5,254 bases of DNA from Acinetobacter sp. (lineage in GTDB: Bacteria > Pseudomonadota > Gammaproteobacteria > Pseudomonadales > Moraxellaceae), in assembly GCA_008017255.1 (NCBI GenBank), contig SSHD01000034.1, forward strand, positions 1 to 5,254. Direction: 5' to 3'. The position numbers were made by a program, and so were the translations under genes. How positions within the stretch are numbered: position 1 is the stretch's first letter; every line of letters starts with the position of its first letter. Positions 1 through 5,253 of this stretch are shown here, piece after piece. The notes under the pieces are model-generated. The model was not told where the DNA came from, did not search any database, and worked only from the letters and a program-made list of their open reading frames with translations.

Positions 1-28
1 AAGAACGATGACGGTCGACATCGTTCTT
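1..28. repeat. Perfect 10-bp inverted repeat at the window edge
   Basis: AAGAACGATG (1-10) is the exact reverse complement of CATCGTTCTT (19-28), with an 8-base loop. The right arm encodes the normal Obg residues H-R-S, whereas the left arm encodes residues that do not fit the family. This is what a fold-back or mis-assembled end would produce. It lies inside obg and is followed by TTTT at 27-30, but I do not read it as a working terminator. Confidence 0.6.
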
Positions 29-633
29 TTGACATGGCGAATATGCCGGCATTAAACGCCGGCGCAGCAGAAGGTGCAGGGCTTGGGATTCGCTTTCTTA
101 AGCACTTGGCACGTACTCGTATTTTGTTGCATATCGTCGATGTACAACCAATTGATGGTTCAGACCCTGCGCACAATGCCAAAGCAATTTTAGGCGAATT
201 AAAGAAATTTTCACCGACCTTGGCAAAACTGCCTGTGGTGTTGGTATTGAACAAACTCGATCAACTGGCTGAAGAAACTCGAGATGAATGGTGTCAGCAC
301 ATTTTGAGCGAAATGCAATGGGATGGTCCCGTGTTTAAAACTTCTGGTCTAATGTCGGAAGGCACCAAAGAAGTGGTTTATTACTTAATGGATCAAATTG
401 AACAACAACGTGAGCGCGAAGTTGAAGATCCTGAGTACGCAGCGGAAATTAAAGCTTTCCGTGAGCAGCTTGAAGCAGAAACACGTGAACAAACCATCGC
501 TGCAAAAGAAGCGTATCGTGCGATGCGTAAGGCACAGCGTGAAGGTGGTCTAGAAGATGATGTAGACGATTTTGATGACGATGAAGGTGATGAAGACGAA
601 GATGGTGCAGAAAGCATCTACGTTCGGGATTAA
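1..633 (+). CDS. obg: GTPase Obg/CgtA, C-terminal part (5' end outside window)
   Basis: Obg is an essential GTPase that binds the 50S ribosomal subunit and acts in ribosome assembly and stress control. The frame is open from base 1, so the glycine-rich Obg fold and the P-loop lie upstream. Visible parts are the conserved stretch GAGLGIRFLKHL (codons about 25-36), the guanine-specificity motif NKLD (codons 84-87), a G5-like T-S-G (codons 114-116), a charged helical segment, and a strongly acidic Asp/Glu tail ending in IYVRD, as in Acinetobacter-type Obg. An ATG at 34 is internal and not the start. The G3 motif, normally DxPG followed by LIEGA, reads N-M-P-A-L-N-A-G-A at 40-66. It has lost the Mg-coordinating Asp and the switch-II Gly, although everything from base 61 on looks normal. 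I suspect sequence errors near the window edge rather than a dead essential gene. proB follows 69 bp downstream on the same strand. Confidence 0.93.
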   Translation, partial: KNDDGRHRSFDMANMPALNAGAAEGAGLGIRFLKHLARTRILLHIVDVQPIDGSDPAHNAKAILGELKKFSPTLAKLPVVLVLNKLDQLAEETRDEWCQHILSEMQWDGPVFKTSGLMSEGTKEVVYYLMDQIEQQREREVEDPEYAAEIKAFREQLEAETREQTIAAKEAYRAMRKAQREGGLEDDVDDFDDDEGDEDEDGAESIYVRD

Positions 634-693
634 ATTTTTGAGCTTCTCTGTGTAGGTGATATTTGAGTCGCATTGCAGAGAGAAAACAAAATT

Positions 694-697
694 GAGG
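694..697 (+). promoter_or_regulatory. Ribosome binding site that sets the proB start
   Basis: GAGG lies 5 bases before the ATG at 703. The reading frame also stays open back to a TTG at 673, but that codon has no comparable Shine-Dalgarno sequence at proper spacing. The 10 extra residues it would add are also absent from the family start as I recall it (MIEVVDGQ...). The ATG at 703 is therefore preferred. Confidence 0.75.
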
Positions 698-702
698 AAA
701 AA

Positions 703-1836
703 ATGATAGAAGTGGTCGATGGGCAACGTCAGCTCAATGCGTGTAAACGAATCGTTGTTAAAATCGGATCATCTTTACTGACTGCAAATGGGCAAGGTTT
801 AGATATCACTGCAATTTCGCACTGGGCGAAACAAATTGCAGATCTACACAATGCAGGGCACGAAATTATATTGGTGTCTTCAGGTGCAGTGGCAGAAGGG
901 ATGGTACGCATGAAACTTGCCAGTCGACCGACCGATTTACCCAGTTTGCAAGCCTGTGCCGCCATTGGTCAAATGGGCTTGATTCATACTTGGTCTAGTG
1001 TGTTAGAACTGCACGGCATTCAAACGGCGCAAGTGCTACTCACCCATGATGATCTGGCTGATCGTCGTCGTTATTTGAACTCTTGCGATGCCTTGCAAAA
1101 CCTCATTGATTGGCGCGTGATTCCAGTCATTAATGAAAATGACACTGTGTCTACCGATGAAATTCGCTTTGGCGATAATGACACTTTGGCGGCAATGGTG
1201 GCAGGACAAGTTTCAGCCGAATTGTTGATTATTTTAACTGACCAACAAGGCATGTTTGACTCCGACCCGCGGAGTAATCCTAACGCCAAACTGTTTTCCT
1301 CGGTTCGTGCGTTGGATGATCGCTTGTTCGAAATGGCCGGCGGTGGTGGTGTGTTTGGTCGTGGTGGTATGGTTACGAAAGTGCGTGCGGCACGTTTGGC
1401 TGCCAAGTCTGGTTGCCCAACCCTTATTGCCAGTGGCGAAAGCGAACAGGTGCTTGCTCGGCTGATGGCAGGTGAAATGCTCGGTACTTTATTTACCACC
1501 GATAATGACCGTGTGACGGCGCATCAACAATGGTTGGCGGCGCATTTACAAACTGCGGGTCGTTTGGTGATAGATGATGGTGCGGTGGAAGCGATAAAGC
1601 AGAATCATCGTAGTTTATTGCCAGTGGGTGTAAAGGCGGTTGAAGGGCATTTTGACCGTGGCGATGTGGTGGAGTGTGTAGATCAAACTGGGGCACGAAT
1701 TGCAGTAGGACGAGTGAATTTTAGTTCCGATTCAGCTGAACTCATTAAAGGTTTAAGCTCAGAAAAAGTCTACCAAGCTTTAGGCGAAGCACGCTCTTTA
1801 GAGATGATTCATCGCGACCACATGGCAATCTATTAA
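703..1836 (+). CDS. proB: Glutamate 5-kinase (gamma-glutamyl kinase)
   Basis: This cytoplasmic enzyme phosphorylates L-glutamate with ATP to give gamma-glutamyl phosphate, the first and usually proline-inhibited step of proline synthesis. The 377-residue length is normal. The amino-acid kinase domain spans about residues 14-265, with the nucleotide-binding VVKIGSS (18-24, Lys20), [10 protein letters not shown] (57-66), the glutamate-site NENDTV (144-149) and FGDND (156-160), [12 protein letters not shown] (179-190), and GGMVTK with Lys226. A PUA domain follows, roughly residues 283-360, as in long-form ProB. The start is the ATG preceded by GAGG rather than a TTG 30 bases upstream. The gene follows obg by 69 bp on the same strand and may be cotranscribed with it. 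No strong promoter is visible in that gap, only a weak TCTCTG/CAGAGA pairing (645-650/676-681). proA is not adjacent. The gene ends at a clear intrinsic terminator, and the next gene converges on it. Confidence 0.97.
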   Translation: MIEVVDGQRQLNACKRIVVKIGSSLLTANGQGLDITAISHWAKQIADLHNAGHEIILVSSGAVAEGMVRMKLASRPTDLPSLQACAAIGQMGLIHTWSSVLELHGIQTAQVLLTHDDLADRRRYLNSCDALQNLIDWRVIPVINENDTVSTDEIRFGDNDTLAAMVAGQVSAELLIILTDQQGMFDSDPRSNPNAKLFSSVRALDDRLFEMAGGGGVFGRGGMVTKVRAARLAAKSGCPTLIASGESEQVLARLMAGEMLGTLFTTDNDRVTAHQQWLAAHLQTAGRLVIDDGAVEAIKQNHRSLLPVGVKAVEGHFDRGDVVECVDQTGARIAVGRVNFSSDSAELIKGLSSEKVYQALGEARSLEMIHRDHMAIY

Positions 1837-1851
1837 ATGATCTGAATAATC

Positions 1852-1877
1852 AAAGCTCGCGTTAAGCGGGCTTTTTT
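1852..1877 (+). terminator. Intrinsic terminator of proB
   Basis: AAAGCTCGC (1852-1860) pairs with GCGGGCTTT (1866-1874) as a 9-bp stem with one G-U wobble and a 5-base loop. T residues run from 1872 to 1877. It begins 16 bases after the proB stop. Read from the minus strand, the wobble becomes an A-C mismatch and only three T residues follow, so termination in that direction should be weaker. Its loop and 3' arm are also the last codons of the convergent HAD gene. Confidence 0.85.
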
Positions 1878-2536
1878 ATATCCAATTGTTGAACTTGTAA
1901 TGGTTTTAACGCAGGTAATTGATTGTTTTCGCCGACCATATAGGCATAATCCGCGAGCGCGAGCATGTCTAAATCTTCTTCGCTGTTGCCATAGGCATAC
2001 ACAGATTGATAATCGGTTAGGTCTAGCTGTTGCAAAATGCGTAATTTCTTTTGCGCGCAACTACAGTCTTCAGAACGATAAAAACCAGTGAGCCGACCAT
2101 GCTGAATATCGGCTTGAGTGCAAATTAATTCGATATTGAGTATGTCGCAAATTGGTGCTAAATACACATCTACCGATGCCGAAACTAACACTACTCGATC
2201 ACCACGTTGCTGATGCAGTTGCAGCTGTTGCAATAGTACAGGGTCTAATTTTTTTAGTAATTTTTGCGCGTATTGTTGCGCTAAATCCTGCATTAAATTC
2301 GCAGGAACACCATGAAACATACTACGAAACAAACGTGGTCGCATGGCATGTGCAGGGTATAGGCGCAAATAATAGGCTTGAATCCACGGTAGAATTTTCA
2401 AGCCTTTTCTCACAATGTGCCGCTTCGAAAGCGTAAAAAAGATAAAGCCAGTAAAGCTATCTTTTGGGTACAGGGTGCCATCAAAGTCAAATAAAGCTAG
2501 GTTTAGATTTTTATGCGTTTCGCTTTTTGCATGCAT
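1862..2536 (-). CDS. HAD-IB family phosphatase (SerB/PgpC-like)
   Basis: A 224-residue haloacid-dehalogenase-type hydrolase, probably a Mg-dependent phosphatase. Motif I is DFDGT (17-21; nucleophile Asp17, general acid/base Asp19). Motif II is VLVSAS (116-121, Ser119). Motif III is at Lys163/Lys164. Motif IV is GNSEEDLDML (183-192), with Asp188 and Asp190 as metal ligands. The helical cap between motifs I and II (about 25-105) is the subclass I arrangement of the HAD-IB group, which includes phosphoserine phosphatase and phosphatidylglycerophosphatase C. The true substrate cannot be told from the sequence. The cap has aromatic and hydrophobic stretches (FTGFIFF, LPWIQAYY) that could suit a membrane-near substrate, but this is inference. 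The ATG at 2536 is the only start codon before motif I, which forces a 34-bp overlap with the upstream lipoprotein gene. The stop codon lies in the loop of the proB terminator. Confidence 0.9.
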   Translation of the reverse strand: MHAKSETHKNLNLALFDFDGTLYPKDSFTGFIFFTLSKRHIVRKGLKILPWIQAYYLRLYPAHAMRPRLFRSMFHGVPANLMQDLAQQYAQKLLKKLDPVLLQQLQLHQQRGDRVVLVSASVDVYLAPICDILNIELICTQADIQHGRLTGFYRSEDCSCAQKKLRILQQLDLTDYQSVYAYGNSEEDLDMLALADYAYMVGENNQLPALKPLQVQQLDIKKPA

Positions 2537-3711
2537 GTTTCATATCGTCCATTGACACGGCTTGCAAACCAATTGGTATTGTAATCACGACTCAGTTTAG
2601 GGCCTGAAATGACCACTTGCGGCATGACAGCATACATTGGGTCTTTATTGGTTTTACTTTGATATAGCTTTTGTACGGCTAAATAAGTTTGGGTATTTTC
2701 AAACTTTTTGTCCTTTTCTTTTTTTAAGTCCGAGCGCACCTGACGCGGCGTAATCAAAATATTATTTTTGGCGAAAATCGCAATTAGCTCTTTTTCTGAC
2801 TGACTTAAGGTTGGCCGTACATCGCCATCTTTGTTGTAAAGCAGTAAGTCACCATCTAAGCTAATTTCATTCTCGCTCAGCGCTTGTAACATGCTTTGGA
2901 AAGCGGCATTACGGCTGGAATACATGCCAGAGTTATAGTCGGCAAAACGATAAATTGCTTGGTCATATTCGGCTGGATATTGCATTAAACGGTGAATGCC
3001 GTAGTACAAACCACCGTATTGGGTATAAAGTGAATTGCGTAATTCGGCGATATTGCCACTTTGACGTTTATGTTCTTTGGCATAATTGATATGCACTTGC
3101 ATAGAACCCAGCGTAGTAATCGGGTTCATTTTTTCGCCAATATCTTGCCCGACCAGTTTTGCTGCGCCAGTGAGTGCACTGATATGATAATGTTTTGACA
3201 TATAAGCGAAAATTTCACGATACAACAGGTCTAATTCACGTTCGGTTTTCACCTGACGCATTTGACTCATGTAGTTATTTTCTGGCGAGGGTTGGTTTTT
3301 GAGTACCTCTTGAAAATAACCTGCTACAGTGCCACCAATTAGCTCGCCTAATTTGGCTTCAAACTTTTCTTTGAGTCGGCTGTTAATTTCCTGTACGGCT
3401 TTTTCACCCAAACCTGCAACGGTTGGGTCGGCAATAAAATTGGACTCTTGGTCGACCACTGCCACAATACTACAGACATTTTGCTTGGTTTTTTCAATGC
3501 GCAATTCGTCCATAATATCAAAAATATCTTGTGCCCAAGACTGACGTTCACTGACACGGCTCGGCAGTACTTTTTTGATTTGATCGGCCTGCATTTCGGC
3601 TTCTTTGCTATTTGACCACCATGCATTTTCTCCGCAAGCAGCTAGGCTGATGCAGGTCGCAATAGTGCAAGAAGTTTTCAAAAAAGAATGAGTTAGAGAT
3701 GATTGGTTCAT
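2503..3711 (-). CDS. DUF1615-family lipoprotein with lytic-transglycosylase-like motifs
   Basis: Numbering is from the ATG at 3711 (402 residues). A GTG at 3720 would add three residues; neither has a strong Shine-Dalgarno, and the ATG is preferred. The N-terminus is a lipoprotein signal with the lipobox L-A-A-C, so Cys26 should be lipidated and the protein anchored at the periplasmic face of a membrane. I recognise the body as DUF1615 from memory of the family, which has no assigned function that I know. The motifs E89-S90 in AVVDQESNF, G-S-M-Q (202-205) and Y-N-S-G (259-262) recall the catalytic Glu-Ser, GLMQ and AYNAG motifs of family-1 lytic transglycosylases. The last two are spaced as in that family, and about 100 extra residues follow the Glu. 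Cys80 and Cys393 are the only mature cysteines besides the lipid site and could form a disulfide. The 3' end overlaps the HAD gene. Peptidoglycan binding or cleavage is inferred, not shown. Confidence 0.88.
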   Translation of the reverse strand: MNQSSLTHSFLKTSCTIATCISLAACGENAWWSNSKEAEMQADQIKKVLPSRVSERQSWAQDIFDIMDELRIEKTKQNVCSIVAVVDQESNFIADPTVAGLGEKAVQEINSRLKEKFEAKLGELIGGTVAGYFQEVLKNQPSPENNYMSQMRQVKTERELDLLYREIFAYMSKHYHISALTGAAKLVGQDIGEKMNPITTLGSMQVHINYAKEHKRQSGNIAELRNSLYTQYGGLYYGIHRLMQYPAEYDQAIYRFADYNSGMYSSRNAAFQSMLQALSENEISLDGDLLLYNKDGDVRPTLSQSEKELIAIFAKNNILITPRQVRSDLKKEKDKKFENTQTYLAVQKLYQSKTNKDPMYAVMPQVVISGPKLSRDYNTNWFASRVNGRYETCMQKAKRIKI

Positions 3712-3736
3712 AATCAGCACAGCACCACATAAAAAG

Positions 3737-3786
3737 ATGAGCCAAATGGGCGAATGAAGTATACTATGTTGATCAAAATTTGTAAG
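3737..3786. promoter_or_regulatory. Divergent promoter with a shared palindromic -10 box
   Basis: AGTATACT at 3758-3765 is a perfect palindrome and gives TATACT on both strands (plus 3760-3765, minus 3763-3758). On the minus strand a CTTACA -35 (plus-strand 3781-3786) sits 17 bp upstream, a 4/6 match to TTGACA. On the plus strand the hexamer at the 17-bp position is ATGAGC (3737-3742), a weaker 3/6 match. Expected starts would be near 3772 for dusB (leader about 22 bases) and near 3751 for the lipoprotein gene (leader about 40 bases). This is read by eye; no start site has been mapped. Confidence 0.55.
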
Positions 3787-3793
3787 AAAATAT

Positions 3794-4819
3794 ATGTATA
3801 TTGGCTCATATCAACTCTCAAATAATTTGATTGTTGCCCCAATGGCAGGTGTGACCGATAGACCGTTTCGCACCCTATGTAAGTACTTTGGTGCAGGGCA
3901 TGCGGTCAGTGAAATGATGACCTCTGATCAAACTTTGCGTATGAGCAAGAAAAGTCTGTACCGTGCCAATTTTGACGGTGAACTAGCACCTATTTCTGCA
4001 CAAATCGCTGGTTCTGATCCTGAACAACTGGCTGATGCTGCACGCTATCAAGTAGCGAATGGGGCGCAAATTGTAGACATCAACATGGGTTGCCCAGCTA
4101 AAAAAGTCTGCAATAAGTTGGCGGGTTCGGCGTTGTTGCAAGATGAAGACCTTGTCGCACGGATATTAGATGCTGTGGTGGCGGCAGTGGATGTACCCGT
4201 GACGTTAAAAACGCGGTTGGGTTATTTAAATGGTCAGGAAAATATTTTACGGGTGGCACAGCGAGCAGAGCAGGCAGGAATTGCCGCGTTGGCTTTACAT
4301 GGGCGCACTCGTGAAGATATGTATTTAAATACCGCACGCTATGACCTGATTAAACTGGTCAAACAAAATATCAGCATTCCTTTAATTGCCAATGGCGATA
4401 TTGATAGCCCTGAAAAAGCCAAATATGTATTGGACTATACTGGCGCCGATGCAATCATGATTGGTCGTGCAGCACAGGGGCGACCTTGGATTTTTAGAGA
4501 AGTTGCACATTATTTGAAAACCGGTGAGCACTTGGCTGCACCTGAAATTGCCGAAGTAAAAGCCGTACTGATGGGGCATTTAGCTGAGCTGTATCAATTT
4601 TACGGTGAATATTCAGGTTGTCGGATTGCACGTAAGCATATTGCTTGGTACACCAAAGGTTTGCGTTCGAGTAATGAGTTTCGTCAAAGTATGTATAAGG
4701 TTGAAAATACTGCTGAGCAAGCCAAAGTGGTTGCAGCTTATTTTGATCAATTGTTGGATCAAGGCTTGAGGATGAGTGATGTGCAAGTAGAAGCCGTGAA
4801 TTTGTTAGAGATAAAATAG
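3794..4819 (+). CDS. dusB: tRNA-dihydrouridine synthase B
   Basis: A flavin (FMN) enzyme that reduces specific uridines in the tRNA D-loop to dihydrouridine using NADPH. It has 341 residues, about 20 more than the E. coli enzyme as I recall it (about 321). The N-terminal TIM barrel opens with the FMN-binding APMAGVTDRPFR (15-26). QIAGSDP (70-76) and DINMGCPAKKV (95-105) follow, with catalytic Cys100. Then come Lys139 (TLKTR), His169 in LHGRT, NGDI (200-203) and IGRAAQGRPW (223-232), all flavin or phosphate contacts in the family. The helical C-terminal domain contains RIARKHIAWY (277-286). The DINMGCPAKKV and RAAQGRPWIFRE wording points to DusB rather than DusA or DusC. The extra residues are a tail after about 320. 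The start is the ATG at 3794, with a weak TAAGAA at 3783-3788 as ribosome site. Unlike in enterobacteria, fis does not follow; the next gene converges from the right. Confidence 0.95.
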   Translation: MYIGSYQLSNNLIVAPMAGVTDRPFRTLCKYFGAGHAVSEMMTSDQTLRMSKKSLYRANFDGELAPISAQIAGSDPEQLADAARYQVANGAQIVDINMGCPAKKVCNKLAGSALLQDEDLVARILDAVVAAVDVPVTLKTRLGYLNGQENILRVAQRAEQAGIAALALHGRTREDMYLNTARYDLIKLVKQNISIPLIANGDIDSPEKAKYVLDYTGADAIMIGRAAQGRPWIFREVAHYLKTGEHLAAPEIAEVKAVLMGHLAELYQFYGEYSGCRIARKHIAWYTKGLRSSNEFRQSMYKVENTAEQAKVVAAYFDQLLDQGLRMSDVQVEAVNLLEIK

Positions 4820-4893
4820 TCGATTTAATTTTAATAAGGGTTATTTGGTTCAAGGCTGAGTTGTTGCGAGTTCTCATTGTATTTTAGGCTTAA

Positions 4894-4919
4894 CCTACTT
4901 TTGTTTCGGCAAAAGTAGG
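4894..4919. repeat. Perfect hairpin, 10-bp stem with TTTCGG loop
   Basis: CCTACTTTTG (4894-4903) pairs exactly with CAAAAGTAGG (4910-4919) around a 6-base loop. It starts 75 bases after the dusB stop, inside the convergent gap. No T-run follows on either strand, so it is not a standard terminator, though it could protect the 3' end of dusB mRNA. I have the impression that similar CCTACTTTTG...CAAAAGTAGG units recur in intergenic DNA of several gammaproteobacteria, but I could not check this. Confidence 0.75.
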
Positions 4920-4929
4920 CAAAACCATT

Positions 4930-5030
4930 TGTCATCCGCAAAACCTGTTTACTTCTTGCATTTATCATGCACCAACTACTGTACAAAACTTTGTGTATTT
5001 TGATAGCGTGCGTGCAGGTTGCGGATGACA
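4930..5030. repeat. Long-range inverted repeat in the dusB-LysR gap
   Basis: TGTCATCCGCAAAACCTG (4930-4947) is complementary to CAGGTTGCGGATGACA (5015-5030) over 16 bp, with a two-base AA bulge in the left arm. The 67-base interior holds a minor TGCAT/ATGCA hairpin (4957-4961/4967-4971) and ACAAA/TTTGT (4983-4987/4990-4994). It contains no credible coding frame. With the neighbouring hairpin at 4894-4919 it makes a structured block of about 137 bp. It could be a small dispersed repeat or a structured 3' UTR. No target-site duplication is obvious. Confidence 0.7.
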
Positions 5031-5073
5031 TTTCCGAGTATCTAATCACATCAATAATTTAGATATTTAAAGA

Positions 5074-5253
5074 TTATTCCAAATGTGCCGTAATTTTCTG
5101 CAAAATTTGAAAAAGCACATCAACTTCACTTTGTAATGGGGTGCTTTTACGCGTGAGCAAAGCGAGGGTACGGCTTGGCGCAGCGTCTATGGCTTTAACT
5201 GCAATATCGTCATTACCCTGAATCATATTGTTGTTTAGTGCAATTTTAGGTAA
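5074..5253 (-). CDS. LysR-type transcriptional regulator, C-terminal fragment (OxyR-like tail)
   Basis: The last 59 codons and stop of a gene that enters from the right edge, read from 5253 down to 5074. The product begins L-P-K-I-A-L, matching the 'LP' strand that ends the ligand-domain core of LysR regulators. It continues with APSRTLALLTRKSTPL (about residues 25-40) and a final amphipathic helix ending in TAHLE. The pattern P-x-R-T-[IL]-x-L-x-x-R-x-x-[ST]-P-L is the one seen at the same place in OxyR (RRTIGLVYRPGSPL in E. coli, from memory), so an OxyR-type peroxide sensor is possible. The redox cysteines and the helix-turn-helix lie outside the window, so I give no symbol. It converges on dusB with 254 bp between the stops. 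Confidence 0.72.
   Translation of the reverse strand, partial: LPKIALNNNMIQGNDDIAVKAIDAAPSRTLALLTRKSTPLQSEVDVLFQILQKITAHLE

Larger units (their letters stand above)
4820..5073. other. Convergent intergenic region without a gene
   Basis: This is the gap between the dusB stop and the stop of the LysR-type gene. Minus-strand open frames crossing it run into dusB antisense and show no family resemblance or ribosome site. Beyond the two inverted repeats listed separately I see no promoter driving a gene, no tRNA-like cloverleaf and no classical U-tailed terminator for either neighbour. Confidence 0.7.

Noticed and set aside
1..30. Inverted repeat followed by TTTT as an intrinsic terminator
   Set aside because: It lies inside the obg frame, its stem is A+T-mixed, and the downstream sequence continues as a normal coding region.
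393..617. Serine-rich minus-strand reading frame inside obg
   Set aside because: Its Ser runs are simply the complement of the Asp/Glu codons of the Obg acidic tail; it has no ribosome site and no family resemblance.
645..681. TCTCTG/CAGAGA pairing upstream of proB as a riboswitch or attenuator
   Set aside because: Only 6 bp with a 25-base loop, and no alternative terminator, leader peptide or known riboswitch core.
673..702. Longer proB start at a TTG, adding 10 residues
   Set aside because: The ATG at 703 has GAGG at 5-base spacing and matches the family N-terminus; the TTG has neither advantage.
1071..1499. 142-residue minus-strand frame opposite proB
   Set aside because: Antisense shadow of a well-conserved gene; composition is Pro/Ser-rich noise with no motif.
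4494..4877. 127-residue minus-strand frame spanning the dusB end and the intergenic gap
   Set aside because: Mostly antisense to dusB, with no ribosome site and no recognisable domain.
4894..4919. Bidirectional intrinsic terminator for dusB and the LysR-type gene
   Set aside because: No T-tract follows the stem on either strand and the base of the stem is not continuous with A/T runs.
4831..5049. 72-residue minus-strand frame across the intergenic inverted repeats
   Set aside because: It runs through both hairpins and has no convincing start signal; the repeats explain the region better.
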